Positions 7,783 through 16,316 are shown, counted from the stretch's first letter. The stretch is 64,000 bases of DNA from an uncultured Bacteroidales bacterium (GCA_944322025.1 CALUOH010000005.1:1-64000); one strand, 5' to 3'. Translations and numbers: made by a program. Notes: generated by a model not told the origin, from the sequence alone.

Positions 7783-8673
7783 ATGAAAAAGACATTGGAC
7801 ATAAAGAGCGTGTGCGAATGCAACCGCTGTCTGGGGTGCAGGACCCTGCACCCTCAGGCAAGCATCATCAATCTTGAACACCCTGACCTTGAGCAGGATG
7901 CCGTGAAGTTCGAGTTCTATGCCGTATTGCTCATCGAGGAATGCCCCGGCAGCTGCTGCGGCCGCAAATATTACGACTACTCCTACGCCACTATGGTATT
8001 CCTCAAGCCCGGGGAAATCTTCCGTATGAGTGAAGCTGGCGCACTGCCCGACAAGGGATGGCTGTTGGCGTTCCATCCCGACCTGCTCTACCGCACTTCC
8101 CTGAACAACCACATCGGAAACTACACCTTCTTCTCCTACGGCAAAGACGAGGCGCTACACCTCTCTCAACGGGAGACGGCCACCATCACCTGCTGCCTCG
8201 AAAACATAGAGGAAGAGTTGCACCACTCTATCGACACGCACACCGCAACCATCCTCTCACGCCACATCGAGCTGATGCTGGACTACTGCACCCGCTTCTA
8301 CGAACGGCAGTTCATCACCCGCGAGAACCGCAATAAAACCATCCTCGAAGAGCTTGACTCTCTCCTCGACGACTACATCCGTTCCGGCAGGCTGCGTGAT
8401 GCCCTCTTGCCCTCGCCCGCATATTGTGCCGCCGGGCTGGGGCTCTCCGTCCCCTATTTCAACGACCTGCTGAGGTTCGAGACCGGCCGTACCTTCGATG
8501 AGCACTTCCAGTTGAAGCGTCTCGAAGCGGCCAAGCGGATGCTCCTCAAACCCGGCAACACCCCCACCTCCGTCGCCAGACAGCTCGGCTACACCAGCGT
8601 ACAGCATTTCAGCCTCCTGTTCAAGAAGATAACAGGTGTCGCACCCGGCGAATACCGCTGTTCGGTCAACTGA
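7783..8673 (+). CDS. AraC-family transcriptional regulator with Cys-rich N-terminus
   Basis: 296 residues. The C-terminal ~100 residues form the double helix-turn-helix DNA-binding domain (AAGLGLSVPYFNDLLRFETG, then KRMLLKPGNTPTSVARQLGY and VQHFSLLFKKITGVAPGEYR). The N-terminal sensor part has seven cysteines in 60 residues: CECNRCLGC at 11-19, then Cys54, Cys58 and Cys59. This could be a metal- or thiol-sensing site, which is inference. It is divergent from the DUF362 operon. Three promoters (its own, the DUF362 operon and DUF3737-patB) carry the same 21-bp-period element at the same offset, so it is probably the activator of all three. Confidence 0.9.
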   Translation: MKKTLDIKSVCECNRCLGCRTLHPQASIINLEHPDLEQDAVKFEFYAVLLIEECPGSCCGRKYYDYSYATMVFLKPGEIFRMSEAGALPDKGWLLAFHPDLLYRTSLNNHIGNYTFFSYGKDEALHLSQRETATITCCLENIEEELHHSIDTHTATILSRHIELMLDYCTRFYERQFITRENRNKTILEELDSLLDDYIRSGRLRDALLPSPAYCAAGLGLSVPYFNDLLRFETGRTFDEHFQLKRLEAAKRMLLKPGNTPTSVARQLGYTSVQHFSLLFKKITGVAPGEYRCSVN

Positions 8674-8710
8674 CGCAGCACCGCACGCCGTTCATCTCAT
8701 CTTCGGAGAC

Positions 8711-9172
8711 TCAATCCTCTTCGTCTATCCGCTCCAGTTTGAATACCACAGGGCGAGTACCATCATTGCAGCAGGTTATCATAACCCTCTCGTCGTTTGT
8801 CCAGCCCTGCATTATAGAACCGCCCTGTAAAGCTGCATAGACATAACGGCTGATACAGTCCCATGCCTCCGCGCAGAATGTACCATTGAGCATACGGAAG
8901 AAATTGTCGCTGTCCACCATTATCACTTGCCCCTCACGGAAATAGGGACAAGGCCCTGACTTCGGGTCTGCCAGATACTTCTCCTGCAAATCCTTATAGC
9001 ATTCACGCTTCAGGACTGTTATCTTACACTTGTGTTTCATCCTTATATCTTTATGTTCAACTTGCGAATTATCATAAGACACATCATCAGCATTGGCTGC
9101 ACGCAAGCTGCCGCCAACTGTGAGAGCCAAGACCGATGCCCCCGCTTGCTTGAGAAACTTACGCCTGTCCAT
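8711..9172 (-). CDS. TIGR04076 family protein with twin-arginine signal
   Basis: 153 residues. The N-terminus has a Tat-type motif (DRRKFLKQAG) and a hydrophobic core ending near SLRAANA, so it is probably exported folded. The mature part (CKITVLKRECYKDLQEKY, GPCPYFREGQ, FCAEAWDCISRYVYAALQGG) is the small TIGR04076 domain of unknown function with conserved cysteines. A second ATG two codons upstream (9178) is equally possible. The gene converges with the AraC-type regulator, with 37 bp between stops. Its 5' region consists of the family C repeat, which supplies a -33/-7 promoter pair. Confidence 0.83.
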   Translation of the reverse strand: MDRRKFLKQAGASVLALTVGGSLRAANADDVSYDNSQVEHKDIRMKHKCKITVLKRECYKDLQEKYLADPKSGPCPYFREGQVIMVDSDNFFRMLNGTFCAEAWDCISRYVYAALQGGSIMQGWTNDERVMITCCNDGTRPVVFKLERIDEED

Positions 9173-9190
9173 ATACATGTTTCATTCGTG

Positions 9191-9281
9191 CAAAGATAGT
9201 GAAAATCGAATACAAAAGCAGCAAACTCGTTTGGCGGCTTTTGTTGAGATGCATCCTATCTTGTGCGATAGCACAAAGATA
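9191..9281 (-). repeat. Family C intergenic element, copy 1 (promoter plus two hairpins)
   Basis: CAAAGATA occurs at both ends (9191-9198, 9274-9281), so the minus strand carries TATCTTTG -7 boxes there. TTTG on the minus strand at 9301-9304, 19 bp upstream of the outer box, completes a -33/-7 pair. Between the boxes are two hairpins. In the first, CAAAAGC (9213-9219) and CAAAC (9222-9226) pair with GTTTG (9229-9233) and GCTTTTG (9237-9243). In the second, TTGTGC (9261-9266) pairs with GCACAA (9271-9276). A related copy at 48111-48193 has compensatory changes in the second stem. Confidence 0.65.
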
Positions 9282-9332
9282 CTGATTTCACCTCAACCCT
9301 CAAACCGCCTGCAGGCCCCCGTCCATGCCCCA

Positions 9333-9641
9333 TCACTTGTGCCCCACGGCCCTCTTCCTGTCGCTTATGATAGCGTCCTTATTGTCCAACGCCCACCCTA
9401 TCAGCGCGTTGATATGCGGGAGCAGTGAGTGCGCGCGCGGCGTCAGCCCGTACTCCACCCTCGGCGGCACTTCCGGATACACCATCCTCGTGACATAACC
9501 GTCCTCCTCCAGTGTCCGCAGGGTCACAGTCAGCATCTTCTGCGAGATGTCGGGTATCTCCCGTTGCAGCTCCTTGAACCTCACCCTCTCCTTGCCCGCA
9601 CACTCAAATCCGCCCCCTGCGCACCGCTCGCCATCGGTCAA
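9333..9641 (-). pseudogene. HxlR-type regulator remnant, N-terminal helix-turn-helix region missing
   Basis: The C-terminal 80 residues are clear HxlR family: RVRFKELQREIP, DISQKMLTVTLRTLEEDGYV and VYPEVPPRVEYGLTP. Family members begin with about 35-40 residues containing a cysteine and an IGGKWKxxILxxL helix. Here that part is replaced by TDGERCAGGGFECAGKE, as if an internal stretch of about 25-30 codons were deleted. The only upstream start in frame is TTG at 9641. It may be a pseudogene or a truncated dimerisation-only protein. HxlR regulators usually control the divergent gene, here the MBL-like gene at 9939. Confidence 0.6.
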
Positions 9642-9751
9642 ACGGAAACTCTATTTTATCAACATAAAAACTAACTGACTATGAAAAAAGCATTATTAGA
9701 AACAGTTTTGATTTTACCGTCTAAATGGATTGAGATGCACCGTCGAGGCAT

Positions 9752-9808
9752 ATCCTGTTCTCATGTCCGATGCAATAGCGGGCTATTGCAAGGGCATGAG
9801 GACGGGAT
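9752..9808 (+). other. Long two-part hairpin upstream of the MBL-like gene
   Basis: The outer arms 9752-9765 (ATCCTGTTCTCATG) and 9795-9808 (CATGAGGACGGGAT) pair over 14 bp if the RNA is read with two G-U pairs. The inner arms 9771-9778 and 9783-9790 (GCAATAGC type) pair perfectly around a CGGG loop. It lies 130 bp before the ATG at 9939 and there is no T-run after it, so it is more likely a leader structure or recombination remnant than a simple terminator. Confidence 0.6.
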
Positions 9809-9938
9809 AGGACCGGCGGGGCGCACAATCCATAGACGAAAACCATATAATGGACATCTGTTCAAACACTTCATAAACAGTGTTTGTGGAAAATCAAAAC
9901 TGTTTCTCATTTTGTTTAATCTTTTAACTTTTACAGCT

Positions 9939-10724
9939 ATGGCACAGACAAAAGGACATTTCGAGGTACATGACCTCGGCAGTTTCAAACTCCATGTGTA
10001 CTACACCAACGACGCGCTTGGCGACACCAGCTACATCATCGAGGGCAACGACGCGCTCGTCACCATGGAACAGCCCCTCTTCAAGGACAACGTGGCAGAG
10101 TTCGACACCTACCTCGCCTCCCTCGGCAAAACAGTAGAACAGCGCATCACCGACTACCACGTGGGCGGCACTGGCAGCCACGACATCGTAATGGCCGAAG
10201 GCATGCCCTCCTTCACACATGGTGAAATCTACGGCGGCATGATGCAGGGCTTCGCCCAGGCATTCGGCGACGCGCTCACCGACATGCCCACTGGCAAAGC
10301 CACCGAAATCCCCTTCGGCTCAACCCGCACATGGGCTGGCATCACATTCAGCTTCCGCCGTGGCGCGGCATCCGACTTCCCCGGCGCAAGCATCCTCATC
10401 GGCAGCAAGGCATACTACACCCACTGGACTCCCGCAAAGGCCCACGTCAGCCACTTGCAGGTCTCCTCTCCCGCAGCCATCGACGCTGAAATCGACGAAG
10501 CCGGACGTTCCCTTGACTCCGGAGCCGTCCTCTTCATCGGCGGACACGGCGGCGCGGCAAGGCGCGATGCCGTAGAGTTCAAAATCGCCTACCTCAAAAC
10601 CATGAAAGAGCTCCTCGCCTCCAGCATCTCCCCGCAGGCATTCGTCCTCGCCATGAAGCAGGCCTACCCATCCCTCCCCGGCGAAGCCGGCCTCGAAGAG
10701 CTCGCAAAGGCACTCTACAAATAA
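9939..10724 (+). CDS. Metallo-beta-lactamase-fold-like protein with altered metal motif
   Basis: 261 residues from MAQTKGHFEVHD. It has the order of an MBL-fold hydrolase (opening strands with SYIIEGNDALVTMEQ, a metal-loop position, and LFIGGHGGAARRD near the C-terminus). The usual HxHxDH is replaced by TDYHVGGTGSHDIV, so the metal site is degenerate or different. The start is uncertain. The open frame continues back to 9681 (MKKALLETV), and residues just before 9939 (KLFLILFNLLTFTAMAQ) look like a signal-peptide core ending in AMA-Q, without an ATG at its proper beginning. The 5' end may therefore be rearranged. It is divergent from the HxlR remnant. Confidence 0.6.
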   Translation: MAQTKGHFEVHDLGSFKLHVYYTNDALGDTSYIIEGNDALVTMEQPLFKDNVAEFDTYLASLGKTVEQRITDYHVGGTGSHDIVMAEGMPSFTHGEIYGGMMQGFAQAFGDALTDMPTGKATEIPFGSTRTWAGITFSFRRGAASDFPGASILIGSKAYYTHWTPAKAHVSHLQVSSPAAIDAEIDEAGRSLDSGAVLFIGGHGGAARRDAVEFKIAYLKTMKELLASSISPQAFVLAMKQAYPSLPGEAGLEELAKALYK

Positions 10725-10744
10725 CCCCCCTCGCCCCACAATCC

Positions 10745-10783
10745 AATGGCGTGTGTCAAAGCTTGTATTTGGCACACGCCATT
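10745..10783 (+). terminator. Hairpin after the MBL-like gene
   Basis: AATGGCGTGTGTC (10745-10757) pairs with GGCACACGCCATT (10771-10783), a 13-bp stem with one G-U. The right arm GGCACACGCC can also pair with GGGCGTGCC at about 10786-10794, so two mutually exclusive folds exist. There is no long T-run. Confidence 0.55.
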
Positions 10784-10993
10784 TCGGGCGTGCCAGAATG
10801 GGTTAGATACAAGGCACAGAGACTTTGGTTGAAGGAGCATATCGATGTAAGTGACTGAAACCAAATGTCGACAGTAACGCCGCAGATTGCCCATTATGAC
10901 ACGCCCATTTCATTTACTCACAGCCCCACAGTTTCCGACAGTCCCACCCCCGTACCATTCCCCACCTCCGCCCCGTCCCCAAATCTAAATCAA

Positions 10994-11068
10994 GGTTAAA
11001 AACACGTACTCTCAAGCCAGCAACAGGCCAGCCCCACCGAAGTCCTTCCCAGTCCTCACCCAACTCCA
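10994..11068 (+). repeat. Family A element, copy A1
   Basis: The core GGTTAAAAACACGTACTCTC (10994-11013) is identical at three other-wise unrelated loci in this window. It is followed by five 11-bp degenerate units: AAGCCAGCAAC, AGGCCAGCCCC, ACCGAAGTCCT, TCCCAGTCCTC and ACCCAACTCCA (11014-11068). Confidence 0.65.
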
Positions 11069-11138
11069 ACCCGCCCCCTTTCTCCCCCATCCCCGTCACA
11101 TCCCCGCCCCGCACGGCAACTCTTCCGCGATTTATTGC

Positions 11139-11146
11139 TAATTTTG
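11139..11146 (+). promoter_or_regulatory. -7 box immediately before the FAD/Fe-S gene
   Basis: TAATTTTG ends only 6 nt before the ATG at 11153. If used, transcription would start at or near the ATG, giving a leaderless or nearly leaderless mRNA. Confidence 0.55.
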
Positions 11147-11152
11147 TACCCG

Positions 11153-14071
11153 ATGAAACACGACAGCCCACTCGCAGCTCTCGGCCGCACATTCCGGGGA
11201 GGCATACACACCGACCTCCCCACACGCACGGCCTACGCCACGGACGCATCCGCATACATGGAGATGCCCGCAGCCGTAGTATTCCCCACCGATGAAGCCG
11301 ACGTCCGCGCCCTCATCCGCCACGCCGCCGCCCACTCCATGAGCGTCATACCACGCTGCGCCGGCACATCCATCGCCGGACAAGTCGTAGGCCCCGGCAT
11401 CGTAGCCGACATCTCCCGCCACATGAACTCCATACTTGAAATCAACGCCCCCGCACGTTGGGTACGCGTCCAGCCCGGCGTCGTCCTCGACGAACTCAAC
11501 ATAGCCCTCCGCCCCCACGGCCTCTTCTTCGCCCCCGAAGCCTCCACATCCAACCGCTGCTGCATCGGCGGCATGGCGGGCAACAACGCCTGCGGCTCCC
11601 ACTCCCTCGTCTACGGCTCCACCCGCGACCACATCATCTCCATGCGCGCCGTCCTCTCCGACGGCTCTGTCGCCACATTCGGCGACACCGATGCCGACAC
11701 TGCCCGCCGCATTGCCAATGAGCCCACACTCGAAGGCCGCATATACAAAGGCATAATCGGCCTCCTCTCCTCACCCCGCGTGCGCGACACCCTCCGCCGC
11801 GAAGCCCCCGACATATCCCTGCGCCGCCGTAACAACGGCTACGCGCTCGACCTCCTCACCTACTGCTCCCTCTTCGACCCCGCCTCCTCCCTCCCGCTCA
11901 ACCTCTGCCGCCTCCTTGCCGGCAGCGAGGGCACTCTCGCCTTCATCACCGAACTCACGCTCCGCCTCTCACCCCTTCCCCCACGGGAAAAAGGCGTTGT
12001 CTGCGTCCACTGCCGCTCGCTCGACGAGGCGTTCCGCGCCAACCTCGTCGCGCTGCGCCACTCCCCCGTAGCCGTCGAACTCATGGACGACAACATCATC
12101 GCCCTCAGCCGCCGCTCCATCGCCCAGCGCGACAACAGCGCATTTGTCGTCGGCTCCCCCGCCGCCATCCTCATAGTGGAGTTCGCCGAAGAGACGGAGG
12201 AAAGCCTCATATCCAAAGCCGATGCCCTGCGCCGTGACATGGTACAGAACGGATTCGGCTATGCCTTCCCCCTCCTGCGCGGCGAAGACAGCCGCCGTGT
12301 CTGGGAGCTTCGCAAGGCCGGGCTCGGCCTCCTCTCCAATATGCCCGGCGATGCCCGTCCCGTCTCCGTCATCGAGGACACCGCCGTTCCCCCCGCCCTC
12401 CTGCCCGCCTACATGGCCGACTTCCGCGCCATGCTCTCCTCCCTCGGCCTCTCTTGCGTATTCCACGCCCACATCGGCACGGGCGAACTCCACACCCGCC
12501 CCGTCATCAACATGAAGACACCCGAAGGCCGCGCCCTCTTCCGCCGTGTGGCCACTGAGACGGCTCTCCTCGTGAAACGCTATCGCGGCTCGCTCAGCGG
12601 CGAACATGGCGACGGCCGTCTCCGTGGCGAGTTCATACCCCTCATGTTCGGCAGCGAAGTCTACGGCTGGTTCTGTGACATCAAGCGGCTATTCGACCCC
12701 CGTGGCATACTCAACCCCGGCAAAATCACCGCCACGCCACCCATGGACTCCTCGCTGCGCTACACCCCCACCGCACTCGACACAGCCACCTGTTTCGACT
12801 TCTCGGCACAGAAAGGCTGGCTCGCCGCCGTGGAGCAGTGCAACGGCGCAGCCGACTGCCGCAAGTCGCGCCTCTTCGGCGGAGCCATGTGCCCCACATA
12901 CCGCGCCACTGCCGATGAACTCTTCACCACCCGCGCACGCGCCAACCTCATGCGCGCCACCCTCCACCGCACCGATGGCGGACAGTTCCGCGATGCCGGG
13001 CTGCTTCGCGCGCTCGACAGCTGCATATCATGCAAGGCGTGCAGGAGCGAATGCCCCTCCGGCATAGACATGGCGCGTCTCAAAGCCGAATACTTGCAGC
13101 ACTCTTACGACCTTGGCGGCACTCCGCTCTCTGCACGCCTCGTTGCCTCCACGCCCCGCATCCTCCGCCTTGCGTCAAAAGCCCCGCACCTCTACAACTT
13201 TGCCGTCTCCGCCCCTCTCGCCTCCTCCCTCATAAAGAGCCTTGCTGGCTTCGCCCGCGAAAGGACACTCCCCCGCATCGCCGGCACCACCCTGCGCCGA
13301 TGGTTCGCCGCCCAGTCTCCCCTCACCTCCCCACGCAAGGTGTATCTCTTCGTCGATGAATTCACCGACCACACCGATGTGGCGGCCGGACAGGACTTCA
13401 TCCGCCTCCTTTGGGCTCTCGGCTATGAAGTCATACTCCCACCCCACGGCGAGAGCGGACGCACCGCCATAAGTGCCGGGATGTTGAAAAAGGCGCGTAC
13501 CACGGCTCGGCGCAATGTCGCCCTGCTCTCCGACAGGATAACGCCCGAAACTCCGCTCGTAGGCCTCGAACCCGGCACACTCCTCACTCTGCGCGATGAA
13601 TACCCCGACCTCGTAGGCCCTGAATGGCGTGCCTCTGCCGAACGGCTTGCCGTCAACACACTGCTGTACGACGAGTTCATCGTCCGCGAGATACATGCCG
13701 GACACATCTCCCCGCACCAGTTCACCGACCGCGAGTGCCACATCCTCCTCCACGGCCACTGCCACCAGCGTTCCGTCGCCTCTGTCCGGCCCTCTCAGGA
13801 GATGCTCTCCCTGCCTCCCAACTACACATGCACCATGCTTGACACCGGGTGCTGCGGCATGGCTGGCGCGTTCGGATACCAGAAGCGTCACTACGCGCTC
13901 TCCATGAAAATCGGACAGCCCCTCTTCGACCGTATTGGCGCGACGGACAAATACACCCTCATCGCCGCCCCCGGCACAAGCTGCCGCCAACAGATTAAGG
14001 ACGGCACCGGCCACACGGCCCTCCACCCCGTCCAGATACTGTACAATGCACTTAAACACAAACCATTATGA
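11153..14071 (+). CDS. FAD-linked oxidase and Fe-S domain fusion (D-lactate/glycolate dehydrogenase type)
   Basis: 972 residues. The N-terminal half is an FAD-binding PCMH domain (IPRCAGTSIAGQ, GGMAGNNACGSHSLVYGSTRDH) followed by the FAD-oxidase C-terminal domain (FHAHIGTGELHTRP, LSGEHGDGRL). The C-terminal half is GlpC-like: a cysteine group CNGAADC...MCPTY, a CISCKACRSECPSG cluster near residue 624, and a CCG motif near residue 899. Such fusions oxidise D-2-hydroxy acids and pass electrons through Fe-S centres to quinone at the inner membrane. A start at 11135 is open, but MKHDSPL at 11153 follows the promoter box directly. It overlaps the next gene by ATGA. Confidence 0.88.
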   Translation: MKHDSPLAALGRTFRGGIHTDLPTRTAYATDASAYMEMPAAVVFPTDEADVRALIRHAAAHSMSVIPRCAGTSIAGQVVGPGIVADISRHMNSILEINAPARWVRVQPGVVLDELNIALRPHGLFFAPEASTSNRCCIGGMAGNNACGSHSLVYGSTRDHIISMRAVLSDGSVATFGDTDADTARRIANEPTLEGRIYKGIIGLLSSPRVRDTLRREAPDISLRRRNNGYALDLLTYCSLFDPASSLPLNLCRLLAGSEGTLAFITELTLRLSPLPPREKGVVCVHCRSLDEAFRANLVALRHSPVAVELMDDNIIALSRRSIAQRDNSAFVVGSPAAILIVEFAEETEESLISKADALRRDMVQNGFGYAFPLLRGEDSRRVWELRKAGLGLLSNMPGDARPVSVIEDTAVPPALLPAYMADFRAMLSSLGLSCVFHAHIGTGELHTRPVINMKTPEGRALFRRVATETALLVKRYRGSLSGEHGDGRLRGEFIPLMFGSEVYGWFCDIKRLFDPRGILNPGKITATPPMDSSLRYTPTALDTATCFDFSAQKGWLAAVEQCNGAADCRKSRLFGGAMCPTYRATADELFTTRARANLMRATLHRTDGGQFRDAGLLRALDSCISCKACRSECPSGIDMARLKAEYLQHSYDLGGTPLSARLVASTPRILRLASKAPHLYNFAVSAPLASSLIKSLAGFARERTLPRIAGTTLRRWFAAQSPLTSPRKVYLFVDEFTDHTDVAAGQDFIRLLWALGYEVILPPHGESGRTAISAGMLKKARTTARRNVALLSDRITPETPLVGLEPGTLLTLRDEYPDLVGPEWRASAERLAVNTLLYDEFIVREIHAGHISPHQFTDRECHILLHGHCHQRSVASVRPSQEMLSLPPNYTCTMLDTGCCGMAGAFGYQKRHYALSMKIGQPLFDRIGATDKYTLIAAPGTSCRQQIKDGTGHTALHPVQILYNALKHKPL

Positions 14072-14421
14072 ATATCGAACAGTTCCGTGACTTCTGCCTC
14101 TCCCTCCATGGGACTCAGGAGCGTTTCCCCTTCGACGACACCACCCTCGTATTCGAGGTCAACCGCAAGATGTTCGCCATGATAGCCCTTGACTACACGG
14201 AGTTCGCCAACCTCAAATGCGACCCCGACCGCGCTGTCGAGCTACGCGAACGCTATTCGGGCATACGCCCCGGATGGCACATGAACAAACGCCATTGGAA
14301 CTCCGTCTACCTCGACAGCGATGTCCCTGACGAACTCATATACGAACTCATACGCCACTCCCGCTCATGCGTGATTGCTGGCCTGCCTAAAAACATAAGA
14401 CATCTCTATGATAAGGAATAA
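14068..14421 (+). CDS. MmcQ/YjbR family protein
   Basis: 117 residues, the usual length. It begins NIEQFRDFCLSLHGTQERFPFDD, with LVFEVNRKMFAMI and the conserved C-terminal HWNSVYLDSDVPDELIYELIRHS. The fold resembles double-stranded-DNA-binding wing domains, but no molecular function is established. Its ATG overlaps the stop of the FAD/Fe-S gene, and it overlaps the U32 gene by 14 bp, so the three are cotranscribed. Confidence 0.9.
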   Translation: MNIEQFRDFCLSLHGTQERFPFDDTTLVFEVNRKMFAMIALDYTEFANLKCDPDRAVELRERYSGIRPGWHMNKRHWNSVYLDSDVPDELIYELIRHSRSCVIAGLPKNIRHLYDKE

Positions 14422-16246
14422 GACCATCGAACTCCTCGCCCCGGCCAAGAACGCCGACACGGGCATAGCCGCCATATCTCACGGCGCGGATGCCGTCTAC
14501 ATCGGCGCACCCAAATTCGGAGCTCGCGCTGCAGCGGGCAACAGCGTGGCCGACATAGAAAGGCTTGCCGCCTACGCCCACCGCTACTACGCCAAGGTCT
14601 ATGTGACCCTCAACACCATACTCTATGACCGTGAACTTGAAGAGGCTCGCTCCTTGGCGCAACAGATGTACGACATCGGGGCTGATGCCCTCATCGTTCA
14701 GGACATGGGGCTGCTCGCCCTCGACCTTCCGCCCATACCGCTGCACGCCAGCACTCAGTGCGACAACCGCACTGTGGAGAAGGTACGCTTCCTCGAACAG
14801 TGCGGGTTCACTCAGGTTGTCCTCGCCCGTGAGACCCCCGTCAGCCTCATGCGCGAGATAGCCTCCCGCACCTCCGTTGCCCTCGAAGCCTTTGTCCACG
14901 GCGCGCTCTGTGTCTCTTACAGCGGCCGTTGCTACATGAGCGCGGCGGTCACCGGCCGCAGTGCTAACCGTGGCGAGTGTGCGCAGATGTGCCGCCTGCC
15001 CTACACACTGACCGATGCCGACGGCAGGATTATAATGAAAGACAAGCACCTCCTGTCGCTCAAAGACTTCGATGCCTCCGCCCACCTCCGCGCCATGATT
15101 GATGCCGGCATATCCTCCTTCAAGATAGAGGGACGGCTGAAGGACATACCCTATGTGAAAAACATAACGGCCTACTACCGCCGACATATCGACTCCCTCC
15201 TCGGCAGCGATGTGCGCCGCCCCTCCTCGTCTGGCAGCACACGCTTCTTCTTCACCCCCAATCCACAAAAGACATTCTACCGTGGCGCGACAGACTATTT
15301 CCTCTCCGGACGACAGCGCGGCATGGTGTCGCTCGACACCCCGAAGTCTCTCGGCGAACCTGTTGGCACGGTAGAGACTGTTGCGGGCAACTCGCTCACG
15401 GTCTCCGGCGGCACAACCTTCGCCAATGGCGACGGCCTCTGCTTCCTCGACCGCAACGGTTGCTTCTCCGGCTTCCGTGTAAACCGCGCCGAGGGTAGCC
15501 GCCTCTTCCCTCTGAAAATGCCCGCCATAACCAAAGGCACACCCCTCTACCGCAACGCCGATGCCTCTTTTGAAAAGCTCCTCGCCAGCGAACGCTCTGC
15601 CGAACGCCGCATCACCATAGACCTCACTCTCTCCGAAACCCCGGACGGTTTCTGCATCTCCGCCACAGATGAGGACGGCGTCTCCGCCTCCCTCTCTTTC
15701 GCCGAGGAAAAGGCCGTAGCCTCCAATCCCGACCGCACTCTTGCGTCATACCGCGAACAGCTCTCCCGCTTCGGCGATACCACTTTCGCCGCACGGGAGA
15801 TAACCCTCCGCTTCTCCACTCCTTGGTTCATCCCCATATCGAAGATAGGCAATTGGCGGCGTGCCCTTGCTGCCGCACTGGCCAATGAGCGCGAAAACCT
15901 CCGCCCGCGCCCTTACGCTCCTCGGACGGAAAACCCCGTGCCATACCCCGCTCCCTCCTCCTCCGGTCTCGGCTATGAGGCCAACTGCGCCAACCGCGCC
16001 GCCCGGCAGTTCTATCTCCGCCACGGCATTCACTCCGTCGCCCCCGCTTTCGAGCTCGCCCCTGTCGCCGATGCTGAACTCATGCGCACTAAATACTGCC
16101 TGCGCTACGAACTCGGCATCTGCCTGAAAGACGGCCGCGCCGTACAGCGTTACTCGCCGCCCCTCTACATAACCAACGGCAGTAACCGCTTCCGCCTCGA
16201 CTTCGACTGTAAAAACTGTGAAATGACCATCCGCCGGGCAAAATAA
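14408..16246 (+). CDS. Peptidase U32 family protein (YhbU/RlhA-like)
   Basis: 612 residues. The N-terminal 300 residues are the U32 domain: IELLAPAKNADTGIAAISHG, LIVQDMGLL, PLHASTQCDNRTVEKV and the family cysteine region SYSGRCYMSAAVTGRSANRGECAQMCRLPY, then SFKIEGRLKDIPYVKNI. The U32 family includes collagenase-like proteases and enzymes hydroxylating 23S rRNA (RlhA) or acting in ubiquinone biosynthesis. The large C-terminal extension (residues 300-612) resembles RlhA-type proteins, so an rRNA-modification role is plausible but unproven. It is the third gene of the operon that starts at 11153. Confidence 0.88.
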   Translation: MIRNKTIELLAPAKNADTGIAAISHGADAVYIGAPKFGARAAAGNSVADIERLAAYAHRYYAKVYVTLNTILYDRELEEARSLAQQMYDIGADALIVQDMGLLALDLPPIPLHASTQCDNRTVEKVRFLEQCGFTQVVLARETPVSLMREIASRTSVALEAFVHGALCVSYSGRCYMSAAVTGRSANRGECAQMCRLPYTLTDADGRIIMKDKHLLSLKDFDASAHLRAMIDAGISSFKIEGRLKDIPYVKNITAYYRRHIDSLLGSDVRRPSSSGSTRFFFTPNPQKTFYRGATDYFLSGRQRGMVSLDTPKSLGEPVGTVETVAGNSLTVSGGTTFANGDGLCFLDRNGCFSGFRVNRAEGSRLFPLKMPAITKGTPLYRNADASFEKLLASERSAERRITIDLTLSETPDGFCISATDEDGVSASLSFAEEKAVASNPDRTLASYREQLSRFGDTTFAAREITLRFSTPWFIPISKIGNWRRALAAALANERENLRPRPYAPRTENPVPYPAPSSSGLGYEANCANRAARQFYLRHGIHSVAPAFELAPVADAELMRTKYCLRYELGICLKDGRAVQRYSPPLYITNGSNRFRLDFDCKNCEMTIRRAK

Positions 16247-16281
16247 ATCCGTGCAGCGCATCTATTACAGACAACATTTCG

Positions 16282-16289
16282 TATCTTTG
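16282..16289 (+). promoter_or_regulatory. -7 promoter box of deoD
   Basis: TATCTTTG lies 28 bp upstream of the deoD ATG. Confidence 0.55.
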
Positions 16290-16316
16290 TCCCGACACAA
16301 TTAAAACAGATATATT

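Larger units (their letters stand above)
10725..11152. other. Intergenic region with hairpins and family A repeat
   Basis: It holds the hairpin at 10745-10783, a stretch with no recognisable feature (10800-10980), the family A element (10994-11068) and the promoter box of the FAD/Fe-S gene (11139-11146). I see no gene on either strand; the minus-strand frames here are composition artefacts. Confidence 0.6.
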
